From positions 30,337-94,336 of the forward strand of contig NZ_BBWK01000022.1 in NCBI RefSeq assembly GCF_001463765.1: a stretch of DNA of 64,000 bases. Reading direction: 5' to 3'. The notes beneath the pieces are model-generated. The model was not told where the DNA came from, did no database searches, and saw nothing but the letters and a program-made list of their open reading frames with translations. Below are positions 15,848 through 23,989 of the stretch, piece by piece. Origin of the DNA: Aureimonas sp. AU4 (GTDB lineage: Bacteria > Pseudomonadota > Alphaproteobacteria > Rhizobiales > Rhizobiaceae). The translations under genes were made by a program, and so were the position numbers. Within the stretch, counting starts at the first letter, position 1. Every line of letters begins with the position of its first letter.

Positions 15848-18247
15848 TCAGGCTCCTGGCAGTGGCGCGTCGGCCATGGCGGGGCTGCGGCGCAGCGCCT
15901 CGACCTCCGCGCCGCTCAGTTGCAGGATTGCTTCCAGGACATGACGGTTGTGGGCGCCGAAGGCCGGCGCCGCGCGGCGATGCGCACCGGGCGTGCGGCT
16001 GAGCCGGATCGGCAGGCCGGGATGGGCGTGCGCGCCGGCGTCGGGATGCTCCAGCCGTGTGAAGAAGCCGCGATGGGCGAGATAGGCGCTTTCCGACAGG
16101 TCGCGCGGCGTCTGGACGGGCGCAGCCGGAACGCCGGCCGCCTGAAGCGCGTCCGCGATCGCGTGCTTGTCGCGCGTCCGCGTCCAGCGGCGCAGGATGG
16201 CGTCGATCTCGTCGCTGCGCTCCAGACGGTCGGCCAGGGTCGCAAAACGCGGGTCGGCCGCGAGCGCCGGGCCGCCGACGACGCGGGCGAGCGCCTGCCA
16301 TTCCCGGTCGTCGCGGGCGGCCATCACCACCCACTGGTCCTCGCCGGCCGTCGGATAGGCCTCGTGCGGACCGGCCGTGGGCACGCGGTTGCCGTCCGGC
16401 ACCGGGTCCGTGCCGTTCTCGATCGCGGCCAGGATCTGCGGTCCGACGACCTGCATGGCCGCCTCGACCTGCGGCACCTCGACATGCTGCCCCTCGCCCG
16501 TACGCGCCCGGTGGTTGAGCGCGACGAGGATGGCGACCGCCGCGTTGAAGCCGCCGATCGGGTCGAGATAGGAAGGCCCCGTGGTCTCGGGCTGCCCGTC
16601 GCGGTAGCCGATCATGCCCGACATGCCGGCCGCCATCTCCATCGTGGGCCCGAGCGCGGCGTAGCGCGACATCGGCCCCTCCAGCCCGTAGGCGGGAAGC
16701 TCGGCCACGATGATGTCGGGCTTGATCTCGCGCAACGCCTCGTAGCCGAGACCGAGACGGTCCAGCGTGCCGGGCCGGAAGTTGCAGATCAGGACATCCG
16801 CCTTTTCCACGAGGCGGCGCAGCGTTGCGCGTCCACCCTCGTCCTTGAGGTTCAGGATGCAGGACAGCTTGTCGACGTTCTGCGAGTTGAACAGGAAGGC
16901 ACGGTCGAAGGGGCGCTCGCCCGGCTCTCCGCCCGGAAAGTTCACGGGGTTGGGCACCTCCTTGTTGAGGCGCCAGGAGTTCACCCGGTTGGGCGACTCG
17001 ATATGGATGCTTTCCGCCCCCAGGAAGCCGAGCACGCGCCCCGCCATCGGCCCGGCCCAGGCGGTCGCGATCTCCAGAACCCGCAAGCCGGCCAGCGGAC
17101 GGGACGCGGCCAGCCCCGATGCGGCCTCCTGCGCCGTCGCGAACCGGGATGCGGGCAGCGCGTCGGCGTCGTGCGCACCCGGCGCCGGCTCGGACGCGAC
17201 CGGACAGCGCGGGGTGCGCGACAAGCGGAAGGGCGCACCGAGGGCGATCCCGTTCTCGGTCCGCTCCCAGTAGCCGCGCGCGGCCAGATGGCCGCTTTGC
17301 GCCAGTTCGCTCGGGCGATAGGCCTTGGCGGCGATCACCTCCTCGCGCTGCAGGGCCGCGACCACGGCCTCGGCCTCGCGGTCGGCCACCGTGTCCTGGA
17401 TCAGGGCGAAGAGCTCGGCCCAGTGGCGCCGGCGCTCCAGCGGCTCGCTGAAGCGCGGATCGGTCTCCAGCGCCCCGAGGCCGAGCGCCCGGCAGACGGC
17501 CGCCCAGCGATGGTTGTAGATCCAGATGCAGACCCAGCCGTCGCGGCACAGGACCTGACCGGCGGGAATGTTGGGATCGAGGCGGCTCTTGACCGTGCCG
17601 TTGTAGTTGTACTGAAGCACGTAGGGAAAGCACATCGCGGCGGCCGTTTCGGCCTCGTCGACGCGCACGCCCTGCCCGAGCCCCGTCGCCTCCCGCGCCA
17701 GAAGCGCCGCCAGGACCCCGGCCGCGCCCGCAAGGCCCGCCGCGAAGGACGCGCGGTTGCCGCAGCCGTAGAGCGGCTCGCGGCCGAAGGCGCCGTTGTT
17801 GTGCATCATGCCCGACAGCGCCTGAAGCACGATCTCGGGCCCTTTCCAGTCCCGCAGCGGGCCGTCGGAGCCGAACGGGCTGAGGCGGAGCGCCACGGCC
17901 TGCGGGTTGCACCGCTCCACCTCGTCCTCGCAACCCTCGGCCGGCAGAACCACGACGTCGGCGCGGCGATACCAGTCCTGCAGCATCGCCCGCCGCGCAT
18001 CCGGGTCGGCCGGCAACCGGCGCGATCGCTTGCCGGTGTTGAGGTGGCGAAACACGAGCGAAAGGCCGTCGCGCGTGCGAAACGGCGCCATGCGTCGCGT
18101 TGCCGAACCTTCCGGCGGCTCCAGAAGCGTCACGTCGGCGCCGAAGTCGCCCAGAAGGCGGGCGCAGTACTGGCCGGCGATCGTCTCCGACAGGTCGGCG
18201 ACGACAAGGCCTTGCAAAGCCGATCTCAACTGCTCCTCCCGGATCAT
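15848..18247 (-). CDS. Two-domain family III (CaiB/BaiF) CoA-transferase
   Basis: The protein has ~799 residues, about twice the usual CaiB length. Both halves carry family III CoA-transferase features. The N-terminal half has VVADLSETIAGQYCARLLGDFGADV and SLVFRHLNTGKRS. The C-terminal half has LAGLRVLEIATAWAGPMAGRVLG, NLKDEGGRATLRRLVEKADV, RPGTLDRLGLGYEAL and GYRDGQPETTGPSYLDPIGG. These enzymes move CoA between carboxylates through an aspartyl-CoA intermediate. I chose the ATG at 18247 because the residues immediately after it begin the first domain; an upstream TTG at 18292 would add 15 residues. The gene diverges from lacI, with the perfect 16-bp palindrome between them. Acid substrate unknown. 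Confidence 0.9.
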   Translation of the reverse strand: MIREEQLRSALQGLVVADLSETIAGQYCARLLGDFGADVTLLEPPEGSATRRMAPFRTRDGLSLVFRHLNTGKRSRRLPADPDARRAMLQDWYRRADVVVLPAEGCEDEVERCNPQAVALRLSPFGSDGPLRDWKGPEIVLQALSGMMHNNGAFGREPLYGCGNRASFAAGLAGAAGVLAALLAREATGLGQGVRVDEAETAAAMCFPYVLQYNYNGTVKSRLDPNIPAGQVLCRDGWVCIWIYNHRWAAVCRALGLGALETDPRFSEPLERRRHWAELFALIQDTVADREAEAVVAALQREEVIAAKAYRPSELAQSGHLAARGYWERTENGIALGAPFRLSRTPRCPVASEPAPGAHDADALPASRFATAQEAASGLAASRPLAGLRVLEIATAWAGPMAGRVLGFLGAESIHIESPNRVNSWRLNKEVPNPVNFPGGEPGERPFDRAFLFNSQNVDKLSCILNLKDEGGRATLRRLVEKADVLICNFRPGTLDRLGLGYEALREIKPDIIVAELPAYGLEGPMSRYAALGPTMEMAAGMSGMIGYRDGQPETTGPSYLDPIGGFNAAVAILVALNHRARTGEGQHVEVPQVEAAMQVVGPQILAAIENGTDPVPDGNRVPTAGPHEAYPTAGEDQWVVMAARDDREWQALARVVGGPALAADPRFATLADRLERSDEIDAILRRWTRTRDKHAIADALQAAGVPAAPVQTPRDLSESAYLAHRGFFTRLEHPDAGAHAHPGLPIRLSRTPGAHRRAAPAFGAHNRHVLEAILQLSGAEVEALRRSPAMADAPLPGA

Positions 18248-18343
18248 GTCTTGGGAAGCGGTCCTCGCAGGGCAGGCCAGGCCAGGCCGCAAGCCACCGA
18301 ACAGCGTCGCGCCGGGCCGCTTCCTCGATCAGGCTAAGCAGGT

Positions 18344-18359
18344 TTGCATCCGGATGCAA
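18344..18359. promoter_or_regulatory. Candidate LacI-family operator (copy 2)
   Basis: TTGCATCCGGATGCAA is a perfect 16-bp palindrome in the divergent gap between the CoA-transferase gene (minus) and the LacI-family gene (plus). It lies about 97 bases before each start. This placement would allow one bound repressor to control both directions, including autoregulation. A near-identical copy lies at 14945-14960. Confidence 0.8.
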
Positions 18360-18440
18360 GAAGTTGCGGTCGGGATTGGCATGCGTGGCCTGAAACGTGT
18401 AGCGTCCGGCGCGCGAAACGATCGAGCGAGACGAAACGAA

Positions 18441-19442
18441 ATGTCGACGCGACGGGGCGAGGCCATGACCGCACGAGAGCTGGCGCGCGTCCTGGGCGTC
18501 AGCCAGTCCGCCGTGTCGCGCGCCTTCACGCCGGGCGCCTCGATCTCGCCCGACATGCGCGAGCGCATTCTCGCGGCGGCCGACAAGCACGGCTATCGAC
18601 CCAACGTCATCGCCAGCATCCTGTCGACGCGGCGCAGCAACATCGTCGCCATCCTGATCTCGGACCTGCAGAACCCGTTCTACTTCGGGCTCATCGAGAA
18701 GCTCACGCGCGCCCTGCAGGCGGTCGGCCAGCAGAGCCTGCTGTTCAACGTCACGCCGGGCAGCGACGTCGGGCGCCAGCTCGTGGCGCTGCGCCAGTAC
18801 CATGTGGATGCCATCATCGTTGTCTCGGCAACGGTTCTGTCCGGCGCGACGCTCGCCAAGGCCACCGAGGGCCGCCGCGCGATCCTGGTGAACCGCCTGG
18901 ACGACGGCGCCGGCCTCACCAGCGTCTGCTGCGACAACGTCGCGGGCGCGCGGGCCATCGCGGACCATTTCTACGCCCTCGGCCATCGCCGCGCCGCCTA
19001 TGTAGCCGGCCTTCCCAACACCAGCACCAACCTCGAGCGCCGCCACAGCTTCGTCGGACGCCTGGCCGAACTCGGCATGGTCCTGACGCGCGTGGTGGAC
19101 GGGGGGGCCTATACCTACGAGGCGGGGCGGCGGGCGGCGCTCGAGATCGCGCGCGAAACGCAAACCGAGGCCATCTTCTTCGCCAACGACATCCTGGCCG
19201 CCGGGGGCATCGACGCCCTGCGAGACGAGGCGGGCCTGTCGGTCCCCCGCCAGGTAGCGGTCGCCGGCTTCGACGACATCGCCATGGCCGGATGGGACCA
19301 CTACTCGCTGACGACCTATCGCCAGCCGATCGACGAGATGGTGGCCGTCGCCATTCGCGAGTTGATGGGGCCGTCAAGCGCTATCGAGATATCTGCCCAC
19401 CGCCTGGCGGGAGAGCTTGTCGTCCGTCGCTCCTCCGCCTGA
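18441..19442 (+). CDS. LacI/GalR-family transcriptional regulator
   Basis: The protein has 333 residues. The N-terminal helix-turn-helix reads MTARELARVLGVSQSAVSRA, followed by the hinge region (ISPDMRERILAAADKHGYRP, then NVIASILSTRRSNIVAI). A periplasmic-binding-protein-like effector domain follows (LISDLQNPFYFGLIEKLTRA, then VAVAGFDDIAMA). LacI proteins usually repress catabolic operons until a pathway sugar or intermediate binds. A second ATG at 18465 follows GGGGCGAGG and is an equally good start. The gene is divergent from the CoA-transferase gene and is the best candidate to bind the two matching palindromes at 14945 and 18344. Effector unknown. Confidence 0.93.
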   Translation: MSTRRGEAMTARELARVLGVSQSAVSRAFTPGASISPDMRERILAAADKHGYRPNVIASILSTRRSNIVAILISDLQNPFYFGLIEKLTRALQAVGQQSLLFNVTPGSDVGRQLVALRQYHVDAIIVVSATVLSGATLAKATEGRRAILVNRLDDGAGLTSVCCDNVAGARAIADHFYALGHRRAAYVAGLPNTSTNLERRHSFVGRLAELGMVLTRVVDGGAYTYEAGRRAALEIARETQTEAIFFANDILAAGGIDALRDEAGLSVPRQVAVAGFDDIAMAGWDHYSLTTYRQPIDEMVAVAIRELMGPSSAIEISAHRLAGELVVRRSSA

Positions 19443-20432
19443 TCGCCGCGGTGTCATGCCGAGCCGTTTCGATATCCCTCGACCGGACATCGCCGGGGAT
19501 ACGGCCCTCCCGCTTCGGCCGATCCGGATTGGAACGTGGGCCGCGCTTCCATGAGACGGCCCCGCCTCTCCCGCGCGGCGGCGCAAGGGCCGGCGCGCCG
19601 GAGAGGCGGCAGCGGTTCCGGTCCGGGCCGACCCTCGGCTCCGCGCCCTCGAGGGATGAGGGCGCTTCCTCGCCGGCTTGATCCGTGGAAGGCGGAGCGG
19701 ACGGCGTGGACTGTCACCGCTCGCTTCGGAGACGGCGGCTGCGTCGTCAGGGCCCGGTTCAATGCCGCGCCCGGCCGGGGACGACACGGCCCCTGGCGCG
19801 AGTTGCGGAGTTCTCGGCCGCATGGCCGGGAGCGGGACGCGGCATCCCCTCCCCGCCCTTCGTCCCGTCGGCCGGCCCCACCCGATGCGCCGGATCGAGA
19901 TCGCACCATGGCGCGTTCGGAATCCCGCCCGAGCGGGCCGCGGTCGGGATGGTCGGCGCATGGCCTCGACGCCGCCTCGGCAGTCCGGGCATATCGGCGG
20001 GGATGCGAACGCGGGACGGCACGGTGCCCGCGCTGGCGCCTGCGACAGGCGCGCCGGGGTGTCGGCGAGACGACCCGGGCCAGGATGCCGGGCGGCCAGC
20101 GCTGCGCGCTTCCTCGCGCCTGGCGCGGGCCCGGAACGCGCTCGCTCCGCCCCCCCATATCCCCCTGGGGACGCCGTCATGGGCTGCGTCGCTCCCGCCA
20201 GCGCCGGGACCGTCCCGACATCGTCCGCGCCGCTCGTGCTTTCGCCCGCCGAACGATCGGTCCCGGTCCGATCATTCCTCCGCGCGACGGGAGGCGTCTG
20301 GCGATGGGATCGACCGTCGAGACCGGTTGCCGCGCATCGCCCGGACGAGAGGTCATGCCGCCTCCGCCTGATCCCGGTGCCGCGGCCGGGCGGCTCGGCG
20401 GCCCCATGGAGCGGCGCGAGCGCCCGGGGTGG
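19443..20432. other. Gene-free GC-rich stretch
   Basis: About 990 bases separate the lacI stop from the acetyltransferase stop, so the flanking genes converge on it. Open frames exist on both strands, but their translations are Arg/Pro/Gly/Ala-rich with no recognisable motif, and no ribosome-binding site or conserved start distinguishes one of them. I see no tRNA, convincing terminator or mobile-element end. Confidence 0.6.
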
Positions 20433-21146
20433 TCAGCCGAGCTTCTGGAAGCTGAACTGTGTGCCCTTACGCGTGATGCGGTGGCGGACGGCTGGGACCT
20501 CGTGGATCGCGCCCGCTGCCACGCCCTCCGCGATGGCGTCGAGGGCGGCCATGGGGTCGCGCCAGGGAATGGGATGGGTGGTGCGCACGAGATCATAGCG
20601 CCACCAGGGCTCGGCCATGAGCCGGGCGATGACCGCCGGCTTGAAGCGCGGCCGGATGAGCCGGGCTGGTGCGCCGCCCACCACCGAGTAGGGCTCGACA
20701 TCGCGCGTCACCACGCTTCCGTAGGCGACGATCGACCCGTCGCCGATCGTCACGCCGCCCATGACGGCCGAGGCGCTCCCGATCCAGACGTCGTTACCGA
20801 TCGTGACGGGCGCTAGCTCGTTGTGGGTCGCCAGCCGCGCGTCAGCGGGCGCGGTGCTGAAGACATCCTGGTAGGGGAAGGGGCTCGTGGTCAACCAGTC
20901 GGAAGGGTGCTGGGTGGGTCCGATCTCGCAGCGTGCGCCGATCGAGGCGTACCGTCCGACGCTGGTGAGATTCACTGCCGTTTGCGGCGAGACGTAGCTA
21001 TAGGCGTCGATCTGACAGGCGATCACCGAGCCGGCGCGCATCAAGCGGATGGTCGGGGTGAAGTCGAGGCTTCCCGTGATGGGCGGAAGCGTATCGCTGA
21101 GGAGGCCGCGCTGGCGACACCACTCAAGGGTATGTTGTGTGTCCAT
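20433..21146 (-). CDS. Hexapeptide-repeat (left-handed beta-helix) acetyltransferase
   Basis: The 237-residue acyltransferase belongs to the CatB/VatD-like xenobiotic acetyltransferase group. Hexapeptide repeats are visible in VGRYASIGARCEIG and VTIGNDVWIGSASAVMGGVT, then IGDGSIVAYGSVVTRDVEPY and SVVGGAPARLIRPRF. A histidine in GPTQHPSDWLTTSPFPY matches the catalytic loop of the family. It would transfer an acetyl group from acetyl-CoA to a hydroxyl, either on a cell-surface sugar or an antibiotic. I start it at the ATG of MDTQHTLEW: a TTG ten codons upstream would place the start inside the terminator of the next gene. Acceptor unknown. Confidence 0.85.
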   Translation of the reverse strand: MDTQHTLEWCRQRGLLSDTLPPITGSLDFTPTIRLMRAGSVIACQIDAYSYVSPQTAVNLTSVGRYASIGARCEIGPTQHPSDWLTTSPFPYQDVFSTAPADARLATHNELAPVTIGNDVWIGSASAVMGGVTIGDGSIVAYGSVVTRDVEPYSVVGGAPARLIRPRFKPAVIARLMAEPWWRYDLVRTTHPIPWRDPMAALDAIAEGVAAGAIHEVPAVRHRITRKGTQFSFQKLG

Positions 21147-21160
21147 GGAAAAGACCAAAC

Positions 21161-21186
21161 AAAAAAGGCGGCCCAAAGGCCGCCTT
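21161..21186 (-). terminator. Rho-independent terminator of the RTX gene
   Basis: On the minus strand, AAGGCGGCC and GGCCGCCTT form a perfect 9-bp stem around a 4-base loop. It is followed by a run of six T residues and then GTTTG. The hairpin lies 20 bases after the RTX stop codon and just before the acetyltransferase start. Confidence 0.9.
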
Positions 21187-21205
21187 CTCTCACTCGTTGC
21201 AGATG

Positions 21206-23863
21206 TTACGAGATGTCACCAAAACCGAAACCGGCAGGCGACGTCACGCCGGCCAGACGGATAACCTCATTCGCCGAACCATCGTTGTTGGTGTCGATGA
21301 ACAGATAGCCGGTCGTGCCGTCGGTCTGGAAGCTGTAGATAACGCCAGCACCAAGCTGGGCATCAGCAGCCGTCAGAGCGGCGTTGTAATCCGCAACGGC
21401 ACCTGCGCCCTCAGCATAGTTCGTCGCCGAACCGGCAGTGGCGAGATCGATCTTGTCCGTACCCGAAACGAAGTCCGTGATGAGATCCGACGTCGTGTCC
21501 GAGAGGGCAGAGTCGCCCGCAGCGAAGCGGAAGACATCAGCTCCGGTACCACCGGTCAGGATATCCGCACCCTGGCCGCCGATCAGGGTGTCAGCACCAG
21601 CACCACCGATCAACTGATCGTTGTTTGCGGTACCGGTCAGCGTGTTAGCCGACTCATTGCCGACGACTAGGACATCGCCACCCGCGAAGTCGAGCGTGAC
21701 AACCTGCGACGATGCACCGTTGAACGTGATGATCTGACCGCCGTTGTCGACAACCACATTGGTTCCCGAAATCGTCACGGTCGCGGCATCAGCCGTACCG
21801 CTGGTCGCCAACACCGAGTCATCAGCCGCAACATAGTCGCCGATGACCTTGCTGCCGGACGCACCGAGCGAGATCGAGTCAGCGCCCGCACCCCCGTAGA
21901 TGGTGTCGTTGCCCGTGCCAGTGATGATCGAGTCATCGCCGCCGTTGGCGTAGATCAGATGATTGCCGTCGCCGGCAATGATCGTGTCCGCGCCGTCCGT
22001 CGAGTCGTTGATGCCGTTGCCGCCGTAGATCGTGGCGTCGCCGGTGAAGCCCGTGGTGTCGACCGTGTCGGAACCAGTACCGCCGTAGACGGTGACGGAA
22101 CCAGCGCCGGCATTGACCTGAATGTTGTCATCGCCCAGGCCGCCGAAGAGCGAAGCAGCGCCCTCGACCGTCGTGTTGATGACGTCGTTGCCGCCGTTGC
22201 CGTAAACGGAAGCCGTTCCGGTCGAAGCGGTCAGGTCCACGTTGATGGTGTCGACATCGGCCGACGCATCGTTCTCACCCGTGCCGCCGTAGATCGTGAC
22301 CGCACCAGCGCCCGTGTAGGACAGGAAGTCCGCATCGGTGTCGCCGAACAGCACCGCCGTGGTGCCTGCAGCCGCGCCGTCGACCGTGACGCCATCGGTG
22401 CCGAGACCGCCGTGCACGGTGATGTTCGCATCGCCGGTCAGAGCCGTGATGTTGACCGAGTCGTCGCCGGCGTTCGTGTAGATCATGGCGTTGCCGCCGG
22501 AGATCGCACCCGAGACCGTGGTGGCCAGATCGTCCGCATCGCTCTCGCCGTTGCCGCCGTAAACGGTGACATCGCCCGAAGTGAGCAGGTTGATCGCGTT
22601 GGTGCCCGTGCCGCCGTAGACGACGTTCGAGCCGGTGGCCGTATCAGCGCCGAAGCCGACGTTGATCGTGTCCTGGCCGAAGCCGCCGTAAATCGTGTTG
22701 TTGCCAGCTCCGCCGACCGACACGATGTCGTCGCCGCCGTTGGCGTAGATCAGGTTATTGCCGTCGCCGATCACCGAGATGGTGTCGTTGCCGTCGTTCT
22801 GCGCGTCGAAGCCGCTGCCACCGTAGATGGTGTTGTCGCCGTTGCCGGTGACGGTGATCGAGTCATCGTCAGCCACGCCGCCAACGATCAGGTTGCTGCC
22901 GTCACCGGTGATCGAAACGGTGTCGTTGCCGACGCCGCCGTAGACGGTGTTCGCGCCGTTGCCGGTGATCGTGACATCGTCGTCGCCAGCGTTGGCGTAA
23001 ACGAGGTTCGCGCCGTTGCCGGTAACCGAGATCGTGTCGTTGCCGTCGTTCAGGCTGGTCGCGCCCGATCCGCCGTAGATCGTGTTGTCGCCGTTGCCGG
23101 TGACCGAGATGTTGTCAGCGTCGTCCGCGCCGCCGACGATCTCGTTGTTGCCGTTCGACGTCACGGTGATCGTGTCGTTGCCGAGGCCGCCGTAGATCGT
23201 GTTGTCGCCGTTCGAACCAACGGTGATCAGGTCGTCGCCGCCGTTGCCGTAGACGAGGGCCGAACCTGCGCCGACGCCGACGTTGATCGTGTCCGCACCA
23301 TCGACCGTGTCGGTCAGACCGCCGCCGCCGTAGACCGTCACGGTCTCGCCGGACTGGGCCAGGACCGAGATCGTGTCGGAGCCGATGCCGCCATAGACGA
23401 GATCGCTACCGCCGGTCGACGAGATGTTGTCGTCGCCGCCGTTGCCGTAGATCGTGTCGTTGCCGTTGCCGGCCGTGATGGTGTCGCCCGCATCACCCGC
23501 CGCGGTGTTCGAGCCACCGCCGAAGACGAGGTTGTTGCCGCCGCCTGCATTGATCGTGTCAGCGCCGAGCGAGCCGACGATGACGTCGCCGAACGCGGTG
23601 CCGGTCACGGCAGCGGTGCCGTCGGAGAAGGTGAACTCAGCGCCCGACGGGAACTCGATCGCGCCGTTGTTGGCGGCGAGCTCGGCGTAGGTCGCGCCGG
23701 AGAGCGTGAGGATCGCACCCGAGGTGGTGACGATCTCGGTCGAACCATTGTTCTCCCGGACGTCGGCGATCTGCGCCGGAACGATGTTCAGGGTCAGCGT
23801 GTCGGCAGTGGGATCGAACGTGATCGTCTGCGACTGCTGACCGTCAAAGGTAAAATCGGCCAT
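21206..23863 (-). CDS. Secreted RTX (beta-roll, calcium-binding) repeat protein
   Basis: The 885-residue protein starts MADFTFDGQQSQTITFDP; GGAG lies 7 bases before this ATG. There is no Sec signal. From about residue 112 to 665 it consists of degenerate beta-roll units of 18-29 residues built on [IV]YGGxGxDxI. These are organised in a four-unit super-repeat: a long unit with an acidic insertion, a unit with YxNxGDD, a unit with YGGxGxD, and a divergent unit. Canonical nonapeptides (IGGAGADTLIGGQGADILT) appear only near residue 775. The end (DLITDFVSGTDKIDL, then YLFIDTNNDGSANEVIRL) fits a C-terminal type I secretion signal domain. RTX repeats fold on binding extracellular Ca2+. No TolC/HlyBD genes are in the window. 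Its GC content is visibly lower than its neighbours. Likely a surface or matrix protein; function unproven. Confidence 0.9.
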   Translation of the reverse strand: MADFTFDGQQSQTITFDPTADTLTLNIVPAQIADVRENNGSTEIVTTSGAILTLSGATYAELAANNGAIEFPSGAEFTFSDGTAAVTGTAFGDVIVGSLGADTINAGGGNNLVFGGGSNTAAGDAGDTITAGNGNDTIYGNGGDDNISSTGGSDLVYGGIGSDTISVLAQSGETVTVYGGGGLTDTVDGADTINVGVGAGSALVYGNGGDDLITVGSNGDNTIYGGLGNDTITVTSNGNNEIVGGADDADNISVTGNGDNTIYGGSGATSLNDGNDTISVTGNGANLVYANAGDDDVTITGNGANTVYGGVGNDTVSITGDGSNLIVGGVADDDSITVTGNGDNTIYGGSGFDAQNDGNDTISVIGDGNNLIYANGGDDIVSVGGAGNNTIYGGFGQDTINVGFGADTATGSNVVYGGTGTNAINLLTSGDVTVYGGNGESDADDLATTVSGAISGGNAMIYTNAGDDSVNITALTGDANITVHGGLGTDGVTVDGAAAGTTAVLFGDTDADFLSYTGAGAVTIYGGTGENDASADVDTINVDLTASTGTASVYGNGGNDVINTTVEGAASLFGGLGDDNIQVNAGAGSVTVYGGTGSDTVDTTGFTGDATIYGGNGINDSTDGADTIIAGDGNHLIYANGGDDSIITGTGNDTIYGGAGADSISLGASGSKVIGDYVAADDSVLATSGTADAATVTISGTNVVVDNGGQIITFNGASSQVVTLDFAGGDVLVVGNESANTLTGTANNDQLIGGAGADTLIGGQGADILTGGTGADVFRFAAGDSALSDTTSDLITDFVSGTDKIDLATAGSATNYAEGAGAVADYNAALTAADAQLGAGVIYSFQTDGTTGYLFIDTNNDGSANEVIRLAGVTSPAGFGFGDIS

Positions 23864-23938
23864 TGTGTCTCCTGGAGCCCCAAAATCCGGGCAGGCGCGG
23901 GCGTGCACTCCGCGCACCCTCCCCTGCATGAAGATCCC

Positions 23939-23952
23939 TTACCAAAGGGTAA
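23939..23952. promoter_or_regulatory. Inverted repeat upstream of the RTX gene (proximal)
   Basis: TTACC and GGTAA flank AAAG, about 76 bases before the RTX start. The half-sites are perfect. It may be a regulator-binding site near the promoter; no assigned regulator. Confidence 0.35.
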
Positions 23953-23971
23953 CAGACCCGTGCCGTAGGAC

Positions 23972-23989
23972 GTATGCATAACGGCATAC
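23972..23989. promoter_or_regulatory. Inverted repeat upstream of the RTX gene (distal)
   Basis: GTATGC and GCATAC flank ATAACG, about 109 bases before the RTX start and 33 bases centre-to-centre from the proximal repeat, close to three helical turns. The pair may form a compound regulatory region. Confidence 0.4.

Noticed and set aside
15345..19301. Minus-strand open frame of 1318 codons spanning lacI and the CoA-transferase gene
   Set aside because: It crosses the real lacI gene in antisense and the CoA-transferase gene in a wrong frame; low-complexity product.
20433..21176. Longer version of the acetyltransferase starting at TTG 21176
   Set aside because: The extra codons coincide with the RTX gene terminator hairpin, and the ATG at 21146 begins the conserved protein.
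21870..23530. Regularly repeated DNA that might be a CRISPR or minisatellite array
   Set aside because: The period varies (54-87 bases), no short identical direct repeats with unique spacers are seen, and the repeats are in-frame beta-roll codons.
21959..23968. Plus-strand 669-codon frame across the RTX gene
   Set aside because: Its repetitive Val/Asp/Arg pattern is the antisense reflection of the RTX repeats; the minus-strand frame has the correct GGxGxD units, ribosome-binding site and terminator.
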